DNA from: Gammaproteobacteria bacterium | GTDB taxonomy: Bacteria > Pseudomonadota > Gammaproteobacteria > SZUA-152 | DNA: 40,723 nucleotides | Assembly (NCBI GenBank): GCA_011051755.1 | Contig: DRKN01000199.1 | Span: 1-40,723, forward strand | Direction: 5' to 3' | In this document: piece after piece, positions 16,885 to 26,300 of the stretch | How positions within the stretch are numbered: position 1 is the first letter of the stretch | Layout of the letters: every line of letters begins with the position of its first letter | Program-made: the position numbers and the translations under genes | Notes under the pieces: model-generated | Told to the model about the DNA's origin: nothing | Seen by the model: the letters and a program-made list of their open reading frames with translations, nothing else | Databases searched by the model: none

Positions 16885-18036
16885 TCAGAATTTCACGGTA
16901 TAACGCGCATACAGATCCTTGTCCTTGCGTTTTTGCAAGCCAACCTCCTGTTCGACATCGGTGCGGTAACGCACGCGTACTTCGAGGCGCTGTTTCTTGG
17001 CGAGGTTCCAGCGATAACGGGTCTCGGCCAGATACTGGTTACTCTTGAAGTCCGGCGACAACAACCAACCGGCATCCGCCCGCGCCAACACCACGCCGAC
17101 GCTGTGTTTCGGCACAATATCGATGAAGTTGAAGGTCACCTGCCCCGCCGTGCCACCGCTATCACCGCTGCCAGCCAGCTTGACCACACTCTGGGTCGGC
17201 GTCGTCGGCGCAAAGCCCAGCTCACCACCGAGCAGGAATTTCATCCCGCCCGTGCCCATGGGCCACTGCGCGGCCATGCGACCGACGAAGGCTACGTAAT
17301 CATCCGGGTTTCCACCACTGACAGGCAGGGCAGCGGGCAACCAGGTAACATCCACACCCTGCTGCACGATAGTGGCCTTTTTATCCCGCTTTTCCAGCGC
17401 AGCAAAATAGCTGATGCGGCTATCGTCGTCGCTGAACGTCAGCGGCTTGCGACGCACCTGCGTCGCGCCTTCTTCGTAGTTGTATTGCGCAATGACGTGA
17501 GTATTCCAGCCATTGCCAGCCTTGTACTTGAAATACAGGCCGTCGGTCCAGGCGATGTCGGTATTGGGGCTGTCATTGCGATCCAGCGATTTCTTGGCCA
17601 CACCGGTCAACTCGAACTTGGTCTGCATGCGTCCGGCACGCAGGCTCCAGCGATCCGCGGCGTAATTCAGCCAGAGTTCGTCCAGGGTGGACTGGCCCAT
17701 TTTCAGGCCATCCTTGCCGGGCGTGATGCCCTGATAAAAATCGAACTCGGGGTCGCCGCTATCCTTGTGGGTGGTATAACGGCCGGCAAAACGCGCCCGG
17801 GCCGTGAACGAGTCGCTGAACGCCACCTGTAAGCCAGCGCGCAGTCGCAGGCGCCACTCGTTTTTGACCGAGTCACTGCCGTCGCGATCATCGCGGTGCA
17901 GGGTATAAAAGCCCGTGCGCGCGTCGCCGATCACACTGACGCTGTCTGTGAGCGGAATCGCCGCCAGCAACATTGTCGGCGCCGACAGGGCACATGCCAC
18001 GACCAGCGTTTTAACCACCCTCTTTTGATTGATCAT
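16885..18036 (-). CDS. Outer-membrane porin, iron-regulated candidate
   Basis: A 383-residue barrel. The signal peptide ends near LLAAIP, followed by VSVIGDARTGFYTLHRDDRDG, repeated Arg/Tyr-rich strands and a C-terminal YARYTVKF with terminal Phe. It resembles the broad class of putative porins related to alginate-export or Porin_5 barrels, and I cannot name the substrate. ATG 18036 (MINQKRVVKTL) fits the signal peptide. A Fur-type operator overlaps the predicted promoter, so it is likely induced by iron limitation. Neither a TonB box nor a plug domain is visible, so it is not a TonB-dependent siderophore receptor. Confidence 0.85.
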   Translation of the reverse strand: MINQKRVVKTLVVACALSAPTMLLAAIPLTDSVSVIGDARTGFYTLHRDDRDGSDSVKNEWRLRLRAGLQVAFSDSFTARARFAGRYTTHKDSGDPEFDFYQGITPGKDGLKMGQSTLDELWLNYAADRWSLRAGRMQTKFELTGVAKKSLDRNDSPNTDIAWTDGLYFKYKAGNGWNTHVIAQYNYEEGATQVRRKPLTFSDDDSRISYFAALEKRDKKATIVQQGVDVTWLPAALPVSGGNPDDYVAFVGRMAAQWPMGTGGMKFLLGGELGFAPTTPTQSVVKLAGSGDSGGTAGQVTFNFIDIVPKHSVGVVLARADAGWLLSPDFKSNQYLAETRYRWNLAKKQRLEVRVRYRTDVEQEVGLQKRKDKDLYARYTVKF

Positions 18037-18065
18037 CCTGCGTCCTGAGTGTTAGCCATATTAGT

Positions 18066-18101
18066 AATGCGAATTGTTCTCATTCTGAAAGACTTTGTCA
18101 A
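18066..18101 (-). promoter_or_regulatory. Promoter with overlapping Fur box
   Basis: On the minus strand -35 TTGACA (18101-18096), a 17-base spacer and -10 AACAAT (18078-18073) are seen. The Fur-like palindrome AATGAGAACAATTCGCATT (18084-18066) covers the -10 and the start site. It matches the 7-1-7 form TGATAAT-N-ATTATCA at about 10 of 14 positions. Binding there would block RNA polymerase when iron is plentiful. Confidence 0.68.
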
Positions 18102-18219
18102 GCGTTGTTTCCAGCCGGAATTACGGCGATGCCTCTCGGCTGTTTATCGGAATCCGTGCCTTCAGGTAGGTCATGCCCACCCTGACCTGCGGATGGTTGT
18201 TGCGGTGTGACCTGCTGTA

Positions 18220-18289
18220 GGCGCGGGCCATGCCCGCGATACACTTTTCTGAAAATGCAATGAAACGCATCGCGGGCATGGCCCGCTCC
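18220..18289. repeat. REP-like inverted pair between two porin genes
   Basis: The arm GGCGCGGGCCATGCCCGCGA+T (18220-18240, one change from the family consensus) and its reverse complement (18269-18289) are separated by 28 bases. Nothing else is seen in the 353-base gap besides the Fur-controlled promoter on one side and a terminator on the other. Confidence 0.82.
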
Positions 18290-18320
18290 CACAAAAACAA
18301 ACCGAGGCAGGCACAAAAAA

Positions 18321-18361
18321 GGAAAAAAAGGGGATATGAAGCACAATGCCTCTATCCCCTT
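18321..18361 (-). terminator. Terminator of the third porin gene
   Basis: On the minus strand AAGGGGATA pairs with TATCCCCTT around a 16-base loop. TTTTTTCC follows directly. Confidence 0.8.
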
Positions 18362-18389
18362 GCGGATTGCGCAGTTGACACCGCCTGAA

Positions 18390-19472
18390 TCAGAATTTCA
18401 GGGTCACGTTGAGCTGCAGACGGGTATTTTGGGCGTCCTGGCCATCCATACCCCGGGTGATGATTTCCGTATCATAGAGGCGCAGATCCACGCTGGTGCC
18501 CTTGTCGACCTTGTAGTCCATTTGCAGGCGAACACCCTTAAAATTATCCGCAGCGGTTTGCGCAGACGGGAAATTATCCTGGGTAAGCAGGCCATCGGCG
18601 AGCGTGGCGTTGCCTTCAACGTGGTAATAATAGGCGCGCAGACCGATGGCCTTGGTGATCTTGTAGCGGCCCTGTACCACGTAGGCCGTATCTTCGGCAT
18701 CGGCATCGCTCTTCAGGTAGTCGGCGCCGGCCAGCCAGGCATCGCCCTTCAACTGGGCGCTGAGCATCGTGTGCTGAGTGGCATTAAACACATCCGCCGG
18801 ATCATCCACACTCGCACCACCCAGTGCGACGGTGTACTTCAGGTCACGACCACCCTGGAAAACACCCTGGTAGGTGATAGCCGTCTTGGTCTTGTCGGCA
18901 TCCGGCTTGTTATCCCAGTTGCCCGCCGTAAGATAGGCATAGGCGGCATTCAGGGTGAACGGGCCGACCTTATACACGGCGGCAAGGGCCTCCGGGTTGA
19001 TATCATCATCCAGAAATACCTCGTTCTGCTTCCAAAAATTGAGCGGGGTCTTACCCGCGACCAGGGTCAGATTGCTGACGCCGGTATAGGCGATGAAGGC
19101 CGTATCGACGCCTATTTTCAAATCCGCCGTACCGCCGACGGTAGCGAAGCTCTCATAGGGTGAATTCTGACTGCTGGTCGTCGCCAGACGCAGCTTTGCC
19201 GACCAGTTGTCATTGGGCTGGAACGCCACCCCGAGGCGGGCCCGGTAACGCAGACGGGTACGATCACGGTCGGTGCCATCCTGCTTTTCACTCTTGTCCG
19301 TCTCGGCGCGAATACGCATATCGCCATACAACTTGACCTTGTCGTCAGCCCCCACGGGGACAGCGGCAAGAGAGGCCGCCGGCACCAGGATCGCCACCGT
19401 CACCACGGCCGCACAGGATAAACGCAGGCGGGCACCACGGATCGCCATCAACGTTTTGTTGTTCGTCATCAT
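18390..19472 (-). CDS. Putative porin (Porin_5-like beta-barrel)
   Basis: A 360-residue barrel. The signal peptide ends near SLAAVPVGA, then KVKLYGDMRIRAETD and RDRTRLRYRARLGVAFQ, a basic first-strand pattern characteristic of Porin_5-like proteins. Later KTPLNFWKQNEVFLDDDINPEAL and a C-terminal LQLNVTLKF complete the barrel. ATG 19472 (MMTNNKT) is chosen because GGGAGAG precedes it; the frame is open to 19529. It has its own terminator. Its solute is unknown. The remaining 290 bases to rep show no further gene. Confidence 0.85.
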   Translation of the reverse strand: MMTNNKTLMAIRGARLRLSCAAVVTVAILVPAASLAAVPVGADDKVKLYGDMRIRAETDKSEKQDGTDRDRTRLRYRARLGVAFQPNDNWSAKLRLATTSSQNSPYESFATVGGTADLKIGVDTAFIAYTGVSNLTLVAGKTPLNFWKQNEVFLDDDINPEALAAVYKVGPFTLNAAYAYLTAGNWDNKPDADKTKTAITYQGVFQGGRDLKYTVALGGASVDDPADVFNATQHTMLSAQLKGDAWLAGADYLKSDADAEDTAYVVQGRYKITKAIGLRAYYYHVEGNATLADGLLTQDNFPSAQTAADNFKGVRLQMDYKVDKGTSVDLRLYDTEIITRGMDGQDAQNTRLQLNVTLKF

Positions 19473-19763
19473 TATCTCTCCCATCAGAATCGCTATTACT
19501 GTCCAGCTATTAAGCAGAATCCATACCATGCTTATTCCAAAAAGAAAATTTGCACCACAACAAAACCATCCGGCTAGAGGACTCAGCTATCACGTTGAAT
19601 ATAAAGAGGTTCATCGTCATCGCGAACCGCCCTCAGAAAAGCGGCGGACAACAAAAATCTCCTCTGCCTGCAACAATTCGTTGCATCCGCCACGAGAGAT
19701 AGAACGCACCGTTCAATTAACCAGCAAAACAATCAGGTTATTATGCGGCATTCTGGCAGCCCG

Positions 19764-21770
19764 TCAATTGAGCATGTCGCGCAGATTGGCCAGATGCGCC
19801 TTGCCCCTCACCTGCCGCTCTTCGGGGTCGACCTGCTGCCCACCGCCCTCCCACACCAGGTCATCTTCGGGCAGCTCACCGAGAAAACGGCTGGGTTCGC
19901 AGTCCATCACTTCGCCGTGTTTGCGCCGCCGCAGGGCCATGCTGAAGGTCAGGGTCTTTTGCGCACGGGTGATGCCGACATAGGCCAAACGGCGTTCTTC
20001 TTCGACATTGTCTTCGTCCAGACTGGCGTGATGCGGCAGCAGTTGCTCCTCCACACCAACCATGAAGACATGCGGAAATTCCAGCCCTTTGGCGGCATGC
20101 AGGGTCATCAACGCCACACAGTCGTCACGCTGCTCGTCCTCGTTGCGCTCCAAAATATCCATCAGGGTCATGCGGGACACCAGGTCGGAAAGGCTAGTGT
20201 CGTCGCCCTCCTGTTCGGCCATGCGTCCCAGCCAGGTCAATAGTTCGTGCACATTGCCCATGCGCCGCTCAGCGGTCTTGGGATCATTACAGGTATCCAA
20301 CAGCCACTCTTCGTAGCGGATATCATTGATCAGGCTTTTTACCACCGCCAATGGATCACCGCGTTGGGCCTGGTCCGACTTGTCCGCCAGCCATTCGACG
20401 AACTCGCGCAGGCGGCTCACGGCGCGCTCGGGCAGCACCGTCTCCAGGCCCAACTCGTAGGCCGCCGCACACAGGCTGACGCCACGCCCGGTGGCGTAGC
20501 CCGCCAGTTTTTCCAACGTGGTGGGGCCGATCTCACGGCGCGGGGTGTTGATGACACGCACGAAGGCGTTGTCATCATCGTCGTTCACCAGCAGGCGCAG
20601 ATAGGCCATGATGTCTTTCACCTCCTGATAGGCGAAAAAGGAGGTGCCGCCAGAGATCTTGTAGGGAATCTGGCTTTCGCGCAGGGCGCGTTCGAACAGG
20701 CGCGACTGGTGGTTGCCGCGATAGAGGATGGCGTAGTCACTGAAACGTCCGCCGCTCTGAAACTTGTGCGCCAGCAGTCGCGACACCACCTGCTCCGCCT
20801 CGTGATCCTCATTCTTGGCCTGGATCACTTTGAGCGGATCGCCGTAGCCCAGCTCCGACCACAGGCGTTTTTCGAACACATGCGGATTATTGCCGATGAG
20901 CTGGTTGGCAGCCTTGAGGATGCGCCCGGCGGAGCGGTAGTTCTGTTCCAGCTTGATCACCTTCAGAGTCGGAAAATCCTCCGACAACAGGGCCAGGTTC
21001 TCCGGCTGCGCGCCACGCCAGGCATAGATGGACTGGTCGTCATCGCCCACCACGGTAAATGCCCCGCGCACACCGACCAACTGCTGCACCAACCGGTACT
21101 GGGTGGCATTGGTGTCCTGATATTCGTCCACCAGCAGATAGCGGATGCGGTTCTGCCAATGCTCCAGCACCTCGGGCTGCGCCTCGAACAGCTCCACGGG
21201 CAGGCCGATGAGGTCGTCAAAATCCACCGCATTGTAGGCACGCAGGGTGCGGTTGTAGGTCTCGTACAACACCGAGGCCGCCACCTGTTTCGGATCGCCA
21301 TTGGCCTCACGCTGTGCCTGCCCGGGACTGATACGGTCATTCTTCCAGGCGGAGATCTGCCACTGCATCTCGCTGGCCTGGTCGTCGCCATCGAAAGCGC
21401 GGCGCATCAGTTCTTTGATCAACTGCTGCGCATCCTGCGCATCGTAAATGGAAAAACCGGGCTTGAGGCCGACGTGGGCGTGCTCACGCTTGAGGATATT
21501 CAAACCCAGGTTGTGAAAAGTGGAAATGCGCATGCCACGGCGGTACCTGGCCTCCAGCTGATCGGCCAGGCGCGACTGCATCTCGCGCGCCGCCTTGTTG
21601 GTAAAGGTCAGGGCAGCGATGTGGAAACCCTTGAGGTCACACCGTTTGACCAGATGCACGATCTTCTGGGTGATCACGCGGGTCTTGCCGGAACCGGCGC
21701 CGGCCAGTACCAACAACGGGCCATCGATGTAGCGCACCGCCTCTTTCTGGCGGGGATTGAGATCGGACAT
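19764..21770 (-). CDS. rep: ATP-dependent DNA helicase Rep
   Basis: A 668-residue superfamily 1A helicase (Escherichia coli Rep has 673). It starts MSDLNPRQKEAVRYIDGPL. Walker A is GAGSGKT (24-30), Walker B LLVDEYQDTN, followed by VVGDDDQSIYAWRGA and the late motif MTLHAAKGLEFPHVFMVGVE. Rep unwinds DNA 3' to 5' and helps replication forks pass protein roadblocks. ATG 21770 reproduces the family N-terminus; further in-frame codons run to 21842. The C-terminus (QVRGKAHLANLRDMLN) is typical. It is divergent from arsR. Confidence 0.95.
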   Translation of the reverse strand: MSDLNPRQKEAVRYIDGPLLVLAGAGSGKTRVITQKIVHLVKRCDLKGFHIAALTFTNKAAREMQSRLADQLEARYRRGMRISTFHNLGLNILKREHAHVGLKPGFSIYDAQDAQQLIKELMRRAFDGDDQASEMQWQISAWKNDRISPGQAQREANGDPKQVAASVLYETYNRTLRAYNAVDFDDLIGLPVELFEAQPEVLEHWQNRIRYLLVDEYQDTNATQYRLVQQLVGVRGAFTVVGDDDQSIYAWRGAQPENLALLSEDFPTLKVIKLEQNYRSAGRILKAANQLIGNNPHVFEKRLWSELGYGDPLKVIQAKNEDHEAEQVVSRLLAHKFQSGGRFSDYAILYRGNHQSRLFERALRESQIPYKISGGTSFFAYQEVKDIMAYLRLLVNDDDDNAFVRVINTPRREIGPTTLEKLAGYATGRGVSLCAAAYELGLETVLPERAVSRLREFVEWLADKSDQAQRGDPLAVVKSLINDIRYEEWLLDTCNDPKTAERRMGNVHELLTWLGRMAEQEGDDTSLSDLVSRMTLMDILERNEDEQRDDCVALMTLHAAKGLEFPHVFMVGVEEQLLPHHASLDEDNVEEERRLAYVGITRAQKTLTFSMALRRRKHGEVMDCEPSRFLGELPEDDLVWEGGGQQVDPEERQVRGKAHLANLRDMLN

Positions 21771-21881
21771 GGAGTTCTGGCTCGATGAAATGCGGCTGGC
21801 TATTCTACCTGTTCCGACCCAGCGATAAACGACACCATCCACAAATTTCCCCGCTCATTTTCTATGCAGCCTTCAGAAGAC

Positions 21882-21910
21882 TTGCAGTAGCTGTCGAAAA
21901 CCACTATATT
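21882..21910 (+). promoter_or_regulatory. Promoter of arsR-arsM, probably giving a leaderless mRNA
   Basis: -35 TTGCAG (21882-21887), a 17-base spacer and -10 TATATT (21905-21910). The predicted start is at 21917-21918, that is, at or one base before ATG 21918, and no ribosome binding site precedes that ATG. TCGAA-containing half-sites at 21895, 21911 and 21921 surround the -10, forming an operator-like palindrome that ArsR could bind. Confidence 0.6.
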
Positions 21911-21917
21911 TCGAAAC

Positions 21918-22256
21918 ATGTCGAATAATAGTATCAAAAACCGCCTTGACAACCAGCGACTGGCCGAGGCGTTCAAGGCCCTGTCCAACCCCAACCGGCT
22001 GAAGATATTTCAGCAGCTCATGGATTGCTGCACACCGGGTACGGTGTGCTCAACGGAGGAAGTGACCAAAAGTTGTGTAGGTGACCTCGGTAACGGATTG
22101 GACATTGCGCCGTCGACCCTGTCGCACCACATCAAGGAACTGAGCCGCGCCGGCCTTATTCGCATGGAGCGTCGTGGCCAACATGTGGACTGCTGGATCG
22201 ACCCCGGCATTCTCGAACAGCTAAGCCGGTTTTTTAAAGGCGATCCAAACCCATAA
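21918..22256 (+). CDS. ArsR-family metalloid-responsive repressor
   Basis: A 112-residue winged-helix repressor. The LAEAFKALSNPNRLKIFQQL start and the recognition helix APSTLSHHIKELSRAGLI are typical of ArsR/SmtB proteins. Cysteines cluster at 37, 38, 44 and 53 (MDCCTPGTVC...KSCVG), plausible As(III) or metal ligands; they are not the ELCVCDL arrangement of the E. coli plasmid ArsR. It directly precedes arsM, whose longest frame overlaps the stop as TAATG. It most likely represses this operon until arsenite or another thiophilic ion binds. The gene probably lacks a 5' leader. Confidence 0.92.
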   Translation: MSNNSIKNRLDNQRLAEAFKALSNPNRLKIFQQLMDCCTPGTVCSTEEVTKSCVGDLGNGLDIAPSTLSHHIKELSRAGLIRMERRGQHVDCWIDPGILEQLSRFFKGDPNP

Positions 22257-22291
22257 TGCAACCCCCCCGAGCAACGAACAGGAACATCACC

Positions 22292-23113
22292 ATGGATCAG
22301 AAAACCCACGACGCCATCCGCCAGCACGTGCGCGACAGCTACGCCCAGGTGGCCGAAGCCAGCAATGAAGGCGATGGCTGCGGCATCGAATCCAGCTGCT
22401 GCGGCGTATCCGACGACGACGCCATCAACACCCTCATCTCCACCCGCCTGGGTTATTCGGCAGACGACCTGCAACAGGTGCCGGAGGGCGCCGACATGGG
22501 CCTGGGCTGCGGCAATCCACGCGCCATCGCCAGCCTCAAGGCCGGCGAGACGGTGGTGGATCTGGGCAGCGGCGGCGGCTTCGATGCCTTTCTCGCCGCG
22601 CAGGAAGTCGGCAAATCCGGCCACGTCATCGGCATCGATATGACCCCCACCATGCTTAGCAAGGCGCGCGCCAATGCCGACAAGGGCCAGTACACACAGG
22701 TGGAATTCCGCCTCGGCGAGATCGAGCACCTGCCGGTGGCCGACAACAGCGTCGACGTCATCATCTCCAACTGCGTCATCAATCTCTCGCCCAATAAGGC
22801 GCAAGTGTTCGCCGACGCCTTCCGCATTCTCAAGCCCGGTGGCCGGCTGGCCATCTCCGACGTGGTGGCCAGCGCCGAGATGCCGGAAGCGATGAAGAAC
22901 GATCCGCAGTTGCATGCCGGCTGTATGGCCGGCGCGGAACTCATCGACGACCTCGAACGCATGATCGTTGACGCCGGCTTCTGCAACGTGCGCATCGCCC
23001 CCAAGGACGAGTCCCGCGACTTCATCAAGGACTGGGCGCCGGGCCGTGGCGTGGAAGACTATGTCCTCTCCGCCACCATCGAGGCGGTAAAACCCGGTAG
23101 CGGTTGCTGCTGA
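22292..23113 (+). CDS. arsM: Arsenite S-adenosylmethionine methyltransferase ArsM
   Basis: A 273-residue enzyme that methylates As(III) to volatile or less toxic species. It has the ESSCCG motif (33-38), MGLGCGNP (Cys73), the AdoMet loop VVDLGSGGGFDAF, SNCVINLSPNK (Cys161) and HAGCMAGA (Cys211). The Cys73, Cys161 and Cys211 positions correspond to the arsenic-binding cysteines of characterised ArsM. A C-terminal GSGCC adds two more. ATG 22292 has AGGAAC upstream; ATG 22256 is possible. It forms a two-gene operon with the ArsR repressor. No arsenite efflux pump is in the window. Confidence 0.94.
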   Translation: MDQKTHDAIRQHVRDSYAQVAEASNEGDGCGIESSCCGVSDDDAINTLISTRLGYSADDLQQVPEGADMGLGCGNPRAIASLKAGETVVDLGSGGGFDAFLAAQEVGKSGHVIGIDMTPTMLSKARANADKGQYTQVEFRLGEIEHLPVADNSVDVIISNCVINLSPNKAQVFADAFRILKPGGRLAISDVVASAEMPEAMKNDPQLHAGCMAGAELIDDLERMIVDAGFCNVRIAPKDESRDFIKDWAPGRGVEDYVLSATIEAVKPGSGCC

Positions 23114-23118
23114 AGCAA

Positions 23119-23334
23119 GGAGCGGGCCATGCCCGCGATTAAGATGGCGGAAAAACAATAAACTTGTGGGAGCGGCTTCTGGTATTTTTTCCGACAACAA
23201 CAATCAACACGGAGGTCGCAGAGACACAGAGAATGCAAAAAAACCTGCAAAAATCTCTGCGTACTCTGTGCCTCTGTGACCTCTGCGTTTTATGCCAATT
23301 TCGCTTAGAACCCATCGCGGGCATGGCCCGCTCC
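23119..23334. repeat. REP pair enclosing a second, longer palindrome
   Basis: REP-like arms at 23119-23139 and 23314-23334 (exact reverse complements of each other) flank an inner imperfect inverted repeat at about 23207-23290. Its arms share motifs such as CAGAGACACAGAGA and TCTGTGCCTCTGTGACCTC. The right arm contains the TAG stop codon region of the DUF349 gene. The arrangement matches the nested block at 13582. No gene is present in 23114-23333. Confidence 0.8.
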
Positions 23335-26300
23335 TACGGCGGCTCAGCGCCTGCCTTGCGCTTCCCGGCAGTCTGCAACAGAGACTCGAAGCGCTTACTG
23401 ATGTCGGCACTACGGCACTCGTCGGCGGCCGCCGTGGCGTACCAGTCCAGGCTCAGGTTTTGCAGCTGCTCCTCCAGCGAAGGATGCAGACCGCTTTTCA
23501 TCTGCTCGGCCAGGAGCGCCACCTGATAGGCCAGACGCGCCTGCCGGTAGTCCGCCGGCGACTCGATACCCGCCGCTATTTCCAGTTGCAGACACAGCTC
23601 CAGCCGATGCTGTGTTGCGCTCTCACGCTCGGCGGCCAGTTCGGCCTGCAATGCCGGCAGATCGGCGTCCTCGGCCGCCAGCCGATCCAGCCGGATGAGC
23701 GCCCGCCGGTAGCGGGCGGCCACGCCCTTGCCCATCGCACCTTGTATCTCTCCCAGGGCCTCGAAGCGGCGACTCAGGGCCTCACGCTCGGCCGTCAGCT
23801 GCGCTACGTTCCGGCCGGCGGCGAGCTGCCGGTCAGCCAGCCATTCCAATGATTGGCACAGTGCCGCCTTGTCACGCAGGCATTGCTGCGCCTGCTCGCG
23901 CCGCGCCTGCCGTTCGGCCTGCAAACGTTGTTCAAATTTCCCGCAGGCGGCGCGATAACGGCGATCGAGACGATCCATTTCCCGCTTCGGCAGAGGCCCC
24001 GCCGCCTGCCATTGGACATGCGCCGCGTCCACGGCATGCCGTGCCTGACGGAATTCATCGCCCTGGGCACTGGCCGCCACCTCGATCTGCTCACAGATCT
24101 GCCGGCGAATCCGCACCTGCTCTTGAATGGCCTCGTCATGAGCAGCACACTCGCGCTTGCGCTCAGTGAAGATCGCATCGCAGGCGGCGTGAAACCGTCG
24201 CCACAGCTCGCCATCCTTGCTAGCCGGGCCGATCTGCTTCCATTCGGCCTGCAAGGCCTTGGCCTTTTCCAGCACCACCGGCAGCTCTTCCTGGCCCCCG
24301 GCCAGACGCTGTTGCAGCCGCTCGGCCTGTTTCACCCGCTCGGCTTTTTGCGCATGATTGTGCTCGCGGTGTTTGCGCGCCAGGGCGCGCAAACGATCCA
24401 TGACCTTGCGAAAGCGCCGGTTGATCGCCTTTTGCTGCTGCCGCGGCACCACGCCAAGGCTGCGCCATTCCCGATCCGCTGCCTTGATGATCTGCTCCAG
24501 GGCCGGCCAGTCCGTGTCGTCCGCCGCCTGCGAACCGATCTTCCGGGTATAATCCTCCAAGCCCTGACACACGGCCTGCCGGCGCTGAAGATTTTCATCA
24601 CGTTGTGCACCCTGGATCTCAAAATAGGCCTGACAGGGGGCGTAGGCGCGGCTGCAGGCGGTATCGAAACGCCGCCACAGGGCCTTGGGTGCGGCGCCCT
24701 GTGCCTCGGTCATCTTTTTCCATTCGGCACGGGCACTGCGTACACGGGCGGCGCCGTCGCTGAAATCAACATCGCCGCCAACCTCAATGTCATCGGCAAG
24801 CCGCTCCATATCGTCGCACAGCTGTTCCATCACCGGCGCATTGGCGAAGGCACGCCAGTCACGCATTTCCCGCAGTTGGGCCTGTACTTTGTGCAACCGT
24901 TTCAGCACGGAGGATTTTTCCAGCTTACGCAGCATTTCAACGCTCAGCGAATCCTGCACCTGCTGTGCTTTTTGTGCCAACACAAAGGCAGGCTTGTAGG
25001 TCTGTTCACGCAGGTGCTGCTCCAGCCGGGAGACCATTTCCTGCAATGCCTCGGCACTGGCCTGTTGCTGTTGCCGTTGCCGGCTCAGCCGTTCCTGCAA
25101 GGTGTGCAGACCCTCGCCAATGGCGGTGGTCGCCTGTGGCCCCTCCAGTGTCAGTTGGACGGGACGCGGCAGTGCCTGCCACTGCCTTTCCAGCTTGCGC
25201 AGCGCCGGCTCGGCGACAGACACTTGCGACAGCAGGGCCTGCACCGCCTGCTGCAACGCCGCGAGTCGTGGCGTCAGCTCGGCCAGCAGGGCTTCATCAT
25301 CCCGCACCTGCGCCAACGCGGCCTGCAGGGTGTCGTAGCGCGAAGTCAGTGCCTGACCGTCACTGTCATCGGACAGATCCAGATCACGCCAGCTGCGGGC
25401 GCAGACATCACAGACCTGGTTGACCGTCGCCGGATCGCGCACCCGTCCCTCGCCGCGCAGGGTCTCGAGCAGAGAAGCCAGTTGTACGCAGATACTCTCG
25501 GCCTGCGTCAGCGTCGCCTGCCGCAGGGCGTGCTCGCGGGCCTGCTGTTGCTTGCGTTCCCGCCAGTCTTGCAAAGCGAAGTCGAAACGGTCGATACCTT
25601 GCTGAAAGGCCTCCACTGTGGCCTGCTCCAAAAACGACAGATCCAATGTCGCCCATTGGCGTTGCAGGCCACGCATCGAGCCCTCGATACGGCCCCAATC
25701 GCCAGTGCCCTGCGCAGCCTTCAGCAGGGCCTGCAACTGGATATTCAGCTTGCCTGCCTGCGCGCGCATTTCCTGCGGCTGGCTGTCGGCGGCATCCAGA
25801 ACGGCCAGGACATCCCGCACACACTGATACACCCGCTTGTCATGTCGGCGGGCGCCTTTGGCGACACGTTCCAGGGTGGAACGCCGAGTGAGTTTCGTCG
25901 CTGCGGCATGGCGTACCGATGCATCGTCATCGGTCAGGGCGACATCGCCCAATAGCGATTGACGGCTCACCCGCTGCAGCGCTTGCCGGCGCAGCTCAGA
26001 CTCCTGGCCCTCTTTTAATATGCGTTCGAACCAGTGTTCGTCGGACAACCCTTCGAGAAACCGCCAGCGTTCGGCCAGCGACGGGCCCTGTACCAGTTTA
26101 CCGGCCAGCAGATGGCTCAGATGCTGTTCGGCGGTATGGCGGTCGGCATCACTGCCGGCCTTCGCGCACAGCGCCTGAACCTGCTGGAGATCGCACAGGC
26201 GGCGCAGGGCCAGGCGGCGAATGACGGCATCGCTGTCTTCCTCCGCCACCTGCCTGAAAATAGCCTGGGCATCATCCGGCAGATCCTTGATCGCCTCTTG

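Noticed and set aside
20247-21788. A 513-codon open frame on the plus strand opposite rep
   Set aside because: Rep is a complete, conserved helicase on the other strand; the opposite frame has no motif and results from GC-rich codon bias.
22010-23203. A 397-codon minus-strand frame opposite arsR-arsM
   Set aside because: Both plus-strand genes have conserved motifs and a promoter; the opposite frame has no recognisable feature.
23207-23290. Repeated purine-rich CAGAG units that could suggest a CRISPR array
   Set aside because: Only one imperfect inverted pair exists, with no regular direct repeats or spacers and no cas gene in the window.
23853-25955. A 700-codon open frame on the plus strand opposite the DUF349 gene
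   Set aside because: It mirrors the Gln/Glu/Arg-rich helices of the true protein, with low complexity and no domain.
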